From Desulfobacteraceae bacterium (GTDB taxonomy: Bacteria; Desulfobacterota; Desulfobacteria; Desulfobacterales; Desulfosalsimonadaceae): a stretch of 44,400 bases of DNA. The translations under genes and the position numbers were made by a program. The notes under the pieces were generated by a model. It was not told the origin of the DNA and did not search any database. It saw only the letters and a program-made list of their open reading frames with translations. This document shows, one piece after another, positions 41,791-44,400 of the stretch. The stretch spans positions 1 through 44,400 of the forward strand of contig QZJS01000040.1 in NCBI GenBank assembly GCA_003597945.1, written 5' to 3'. Within the stretch, counting starts at the first letter, position 1. Each line of letters starts with the position of its first letter.

Positions 41791-44400
41791 CCGGCAATTT
41801 CCTCCGGTATGTCGCCGGGAGCAAAACGGAGAATTTCAAGCACCGGGCGATGGTCTTTAAACTGATATTTGACTGTGATATATTTCACCCCCATGCCTTT
41901 AAGCGCCCATTCCTCAACGGGAAACTCCCTGGGAAAAAAAACACGCTGGTCATTTTCAAATTCTTTGATAAACTCAGCAAAGCCCAGATACCCTTTGTAT
42001 TCTTTTGTGAGAACCGTATTACCCACGTCAATTTTCAGCGTCACATCACCGCAGGCATTAGGGGACCATTCAACGGTTTTGCTCACCGGATAATTATGAT
42101 TCACCAGGCGGATCGGTTCCGGTGCGCACCGCACTTCCAGGGTCGTGGCGTGAGGCCTGATCCGGGCATCCTGGTTCGCCCCCGTAGGTTCCGAATGGAT
42201 AAAAACGCCATAGGTTTTATTTATTAATCTTGCGACAGTCGCGCCTTTGGTTGCGTAGGATAAAAACGGATCGTTAAAGCCAAGCTGTTTGCCCAATATC
42301 TCTTTTGTATAATACCGCCCATCAAGGCTCTGGCCGATAAAGGGACGGGCCGGCCCCTCGATAAAGCGTCTGGCAAATCCTTGTTCTCCCATCAGGAGCA
42401 GGGTCTGGTCCTGATCGGCCGGCGCGTTTCTGGCGGCCATAAGAACTTCTGATTCCCAAAGGCTCTGCAGATAACAGGCCGTCTCACGAAAAATAAATTC
42501 ATGCATTAATTCAAACGGCCCGGCGAGCAGATCCGCCATTGCCGAAAGCTGCAATTTCATCCCCGGATCAATCAGATGGTTTTCCAGCAGGGCTTTTGCC
42601 TGCCAGGCTCGTAAAACCGGGGATTCATTATCAGGTGCAGCCGTTTCCGGATTACGCCCCATGCTGACTGCCAGCTCATATGCGAATCTTATGGAGGTCG
42701 ATGACGGGATCATCTCTTTTATCGCGCTCTGATAATCACGGAACCCATTGACGGCGCTCATGGGATTTTCTTCTTCTATGGCGTCTTTTGCGCTGAACCC
42801 GGTGGCTTTTTCAACGTTGTCAAATGTGGAGACCACTTTTTTGGATGCTTTTTCTAAAAGCCCGTTTTTTTGAGCGCCAAGAGTATCGGCGGCAACGGCC
42901 TGAAGCTTTATCTTTTTAAAATCATATATAACCCTCACCCAGTTCGGCATGATGCCGCTTGTTTCAAAGGGCTTGAGTTCAACCGCCATTTTTTCAAAAA
43001 GCGCAAGATACGGATCGCGGCTGGATCCCAGGCTGGCGACAACCCGTTTCCACGCATCCTTGTTTTCAAGGGTTTGGGTTCCTTCCGGAAATTTTTTGGC
43101 AAAATCATGCCAGGCGCTTAGATAGGCGTGGGGATAAAATTTTTCAAAATCGAGTTTTTGTTCGGCGATGATCAGCGGATCATAAAGCGCGGAATTGATT
43201 TCGGCCAGAAAGCCGTCAATTTTTTCTTTCCCCGCCACTGTATATGCCGGGAAAACAGCGACATCCCGGGACAGGGGGAGACCGCCTCCCCAAAAATCCG
43301 TCATGCGGACAGCGGTTAACGCGGCATCGGCGTTTGCCCACGAAATCAGCCAGTTTAAGGTAACGCCGTCAAGGGTCAGAATATGTTTCAACCAAGCCTG
43401 AAGACCATTTTTTTCCTGGTTCAACTGAATTTTGTCTTCTTTCTGCCATAACAGAAAATAACGGTACAGACTGGTCAGTTTCCGGCCCACATCCGATGCC
43501 GTTTGCTTGTCCGCATCCGCTGTTACGGTATCAAATACGGGCTGGTTGGTTTCTAAAAGGGCGCCAAGACTTTCTCCCGTCATTCTTGCGTGCAGCAGAT
43601 TGATGCGTTTTGCCAGATGCGCCACAGATCTGCCGATCACTTCGTCAGGCGTATTTGACGAAAAACGCGCCATGGTTTCAAACATCTGCTGATCATAGGC
43701 GATCAGAAACGCACTGCGGTACTGGTCGCAATACCGTGCTTTTAATTTTTCTTCAATCTGTCTGCTTTCGTTTAACCCGAGCCGGGGAATCCACCATTTT
43801 CTGTTTTGGGCCTCAACCCGCAGCACCGCCTGCCGGAACCGGTCCATGAGAATCGTATCCTCAATAAGTTCTCCCTGCATCATGGACGGTTTCATAAATT
43901 CCCTGGACACATCCCGAAGGGTCGTTAAATTGTTTACAAATGAAAAACTGAGGAGACCGCAGACGGCAATGGCGATGGCAAGCCATGATGTAATACCCAG
44001 ATTGCGCGTCAGTCGGGACCATTCAACCGTGCGGGTGGTGGGAGCGTACAACCGGCGGTCCGCCGGAAGAATCCTTGAAAAAAAATCATGCAGAAACAAG
44101 CCCTTATCCGTTCCGGGCAGCACATCTTTCTGATCTATCAGTCCAAGGTCCTTGAGGAAGTAGGAAAACGGGCTGCCTTCCTGCTTCCCGCTGGTAAAGA
44201 AAACCCCCCGCAGAATCGGGGATTCCTGATAGGGATTCGGCAAAAAAGCACCCCGGACAAAAGCTTCCAGCCCGGGCCGGAGTTTTTTATAGTCTTCCGG
44301 AAAAACCAGCAGACCGACATCGGAGGCCTTCGACCTCGGCCGGTTGAGCAAAAGCAGCCGCAAATCCTTTAAACGGTCTTCGATTAACCCCATAGATCGG
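41778..44400 (-). CDS. tssM: T6SS membrane-complex protein TssM (IcmF), C-terminal part only
   Basis: The frame is open to the right edge, and the first visible Met (44391-44393) is internal. The family's N-terminal membrane helices and GTPase-like domain are missing and must lie beyond the window. The visible about 873 residues include a cytoplasmic part with GVFFTSGKQEGSPFSYFL and a membrane helix (about 133-155, SWLAIAIAVCGLLSFSFV). The large periplasmic ImcF-related region follows, ending with the TssM C-terminal beta domain (TLEVRCAPEPIRLVNHNYPV; YLGFAEFIKEFENDQRVFFP). TssM joins TssL to TssJ across the envelope. The stop overlaps the start of tagF. Confidence 0.96.
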   Translation of the reverse strand, partial: RSMGLIEDRLKDLRLLLLNRPRSKASDVGLLVFPEDYKKLRPGLEAFVRGAFLPNPYQESPILRGVFFTSGKQEGSPFSYFLKDLGLIDQKDVLPGTDKGLFLHDFFSRILPADRRLYAPTTRTVEWSRLTRNLGITSWLAIAIAVCGLLSFSFVNNLTTLRDVSREFMKPSMMQGELIEDTILMDRFRQAVLRVEAQNRKWWIPRLGLNESRQIEEKLKARYCDQYRSAFLIAYDQQMFETMARFSSNTPDEVIGRSVAHLAKRINLLHARMTGESLGALLETNQPVFDTVTADADKQTASDVGRKLTSLYRYFLLWQKEDKIQLNQEKNGLQAWLKHILTLDGVTLNWLISWANADAALTAVRMTDFWGGGLPLSRDVAVFPAYTVAGKEKIDGFLAEINSALYDPLIIAEQKLDFEKFYPHAYLSAWHDFAKKFPEGTQTLENKDAWKRVVASLGSSRDPYLALFEKMAVELKPFETSGIMPNWVRVIYDFKKIKLQAVAADTLGAQKNGLLEKASKKVVSTFDNVEKATGFSAKDAIEEENPMSAVNGFRDYQSAIKEMIPSSTSIRFAYELAVSMGRNPETAAPDNESPVLRAWQAKALLENHLIDPGMKLQLSAMADLLAGPFELMHEFIFRETACYLQSLWESEVLMAARNAPADQDQTLLLMGEQGFARRFIEGPARPFIGQSLDGRYYTKEILGKQLGFNDPFLSYATKGATVARLINKTYGVFIHSEPTGANQDARIRPHATTLEVRCAPEPIRLVNHNYPVSKTVEWSPNACGDVTLKIDVGNTVLTKEYKGYLGFAEFIKEFENDQRVFFPREFPVEEWALKGMGVKYITVKYQFKDHRPVLEILRFAPGDIPEEIAGCWE

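Noticed and set aside
1-44400. CRISPR arrays, tRNA, rRNA, integrase or intact transposase genes
   Set aside because: None was seen on reading; the repeated segments present are protein repeats (pentapeptides, VgrG units) or short inverted repeats.

Overview
The window most resembles a mid-GC Gram-negative anaerobe, and the best guess is a sulfate-reducing Desulfobacterota (Desulfobacteraceae-like). The evidence is a ferredoxin-domain nitroreductase, CoA and flavin enzymes, outer-membrane lipoproteins, small coiled-coil stress proteins and the style of the type VI secretion locus. The taxon is an inference, because no rRNA or other phylogenetic marker is present. No tRNA, rRNA, CRISPR array or intact insertion sequence was seen.

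Bases 1-8.7 kb are ordinary chromosome. They hold the 3' end of a VTT-domain membrane protein (probably a phospholipase D fusion), an endonuclease/exonuclease/phosphatase enzyme, two sll1863-like coiled-coil proteins, a cupin, a DUF1566 protein, a three-gene minus-strand metabolic group (4Fe-4S nitroreductase, enoyl-CoA hydratase, nitronate-monooxygenase-like) and three tandem Hsp20 genes ending in a terminator.

From 8.76 kb to the right edge almost everything belongs to, or sits inside, a type VI secretion system (T6SS) locus. The left arm (8.76-17.2 kb) looks regulatory and accessory. It has an FHA-TM-lytic-transglycosylase protein, a transmembrane Ser/Thr kinase with a C-terminal DUF4384-like region, two unrecognised proteins on the plus strand, a TssB-TssC fusion paralogue and a double-FHA protein. 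The middle (17.45-21.1 kb) is a plus-strand island of exported proteins: an Ig/BACON lipoprotein, a stalk-like exported protein, a caspase-fold lipoprotein with an EF-hand-type loop, and a glycine-rich envelope peptide. The right arm (21.16-44.4 kb) is one long minus-strand series. In transcription order it reads tssM (5' part outside the window), tagF, tssA, tssB, tssC, hcp, tssE, tssF, tssG, tssH/clpV, vgrG, DUF2169-pentapeptide, pentapeptide, DUF3540, PAAR-like DUF4150 and a PKMT-type methyltransferase. tssJ, tssK and tssL are not in the window and probably lie beyond the right edge.

The working picture is this. TssB/TssC, Hcp and the baseplate subunits E, F, G form the contractile machine. 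TssM anchors it and ClpV recycles it. VgrG, DUF3540, DUF4150 and DUF2169/pentapeptide proteins form an elaborate tip. Kinase, FHA proteins and TagF suggest control by threonine phosphorylation. The novel-looking parts are the FHA-tethered peptidoglycan lyase, the TssBC fusion with its FHA partner, the two unknown neighbours and the caspase/glycine-rich island. No recognisable toxin or immunity gene is visible.
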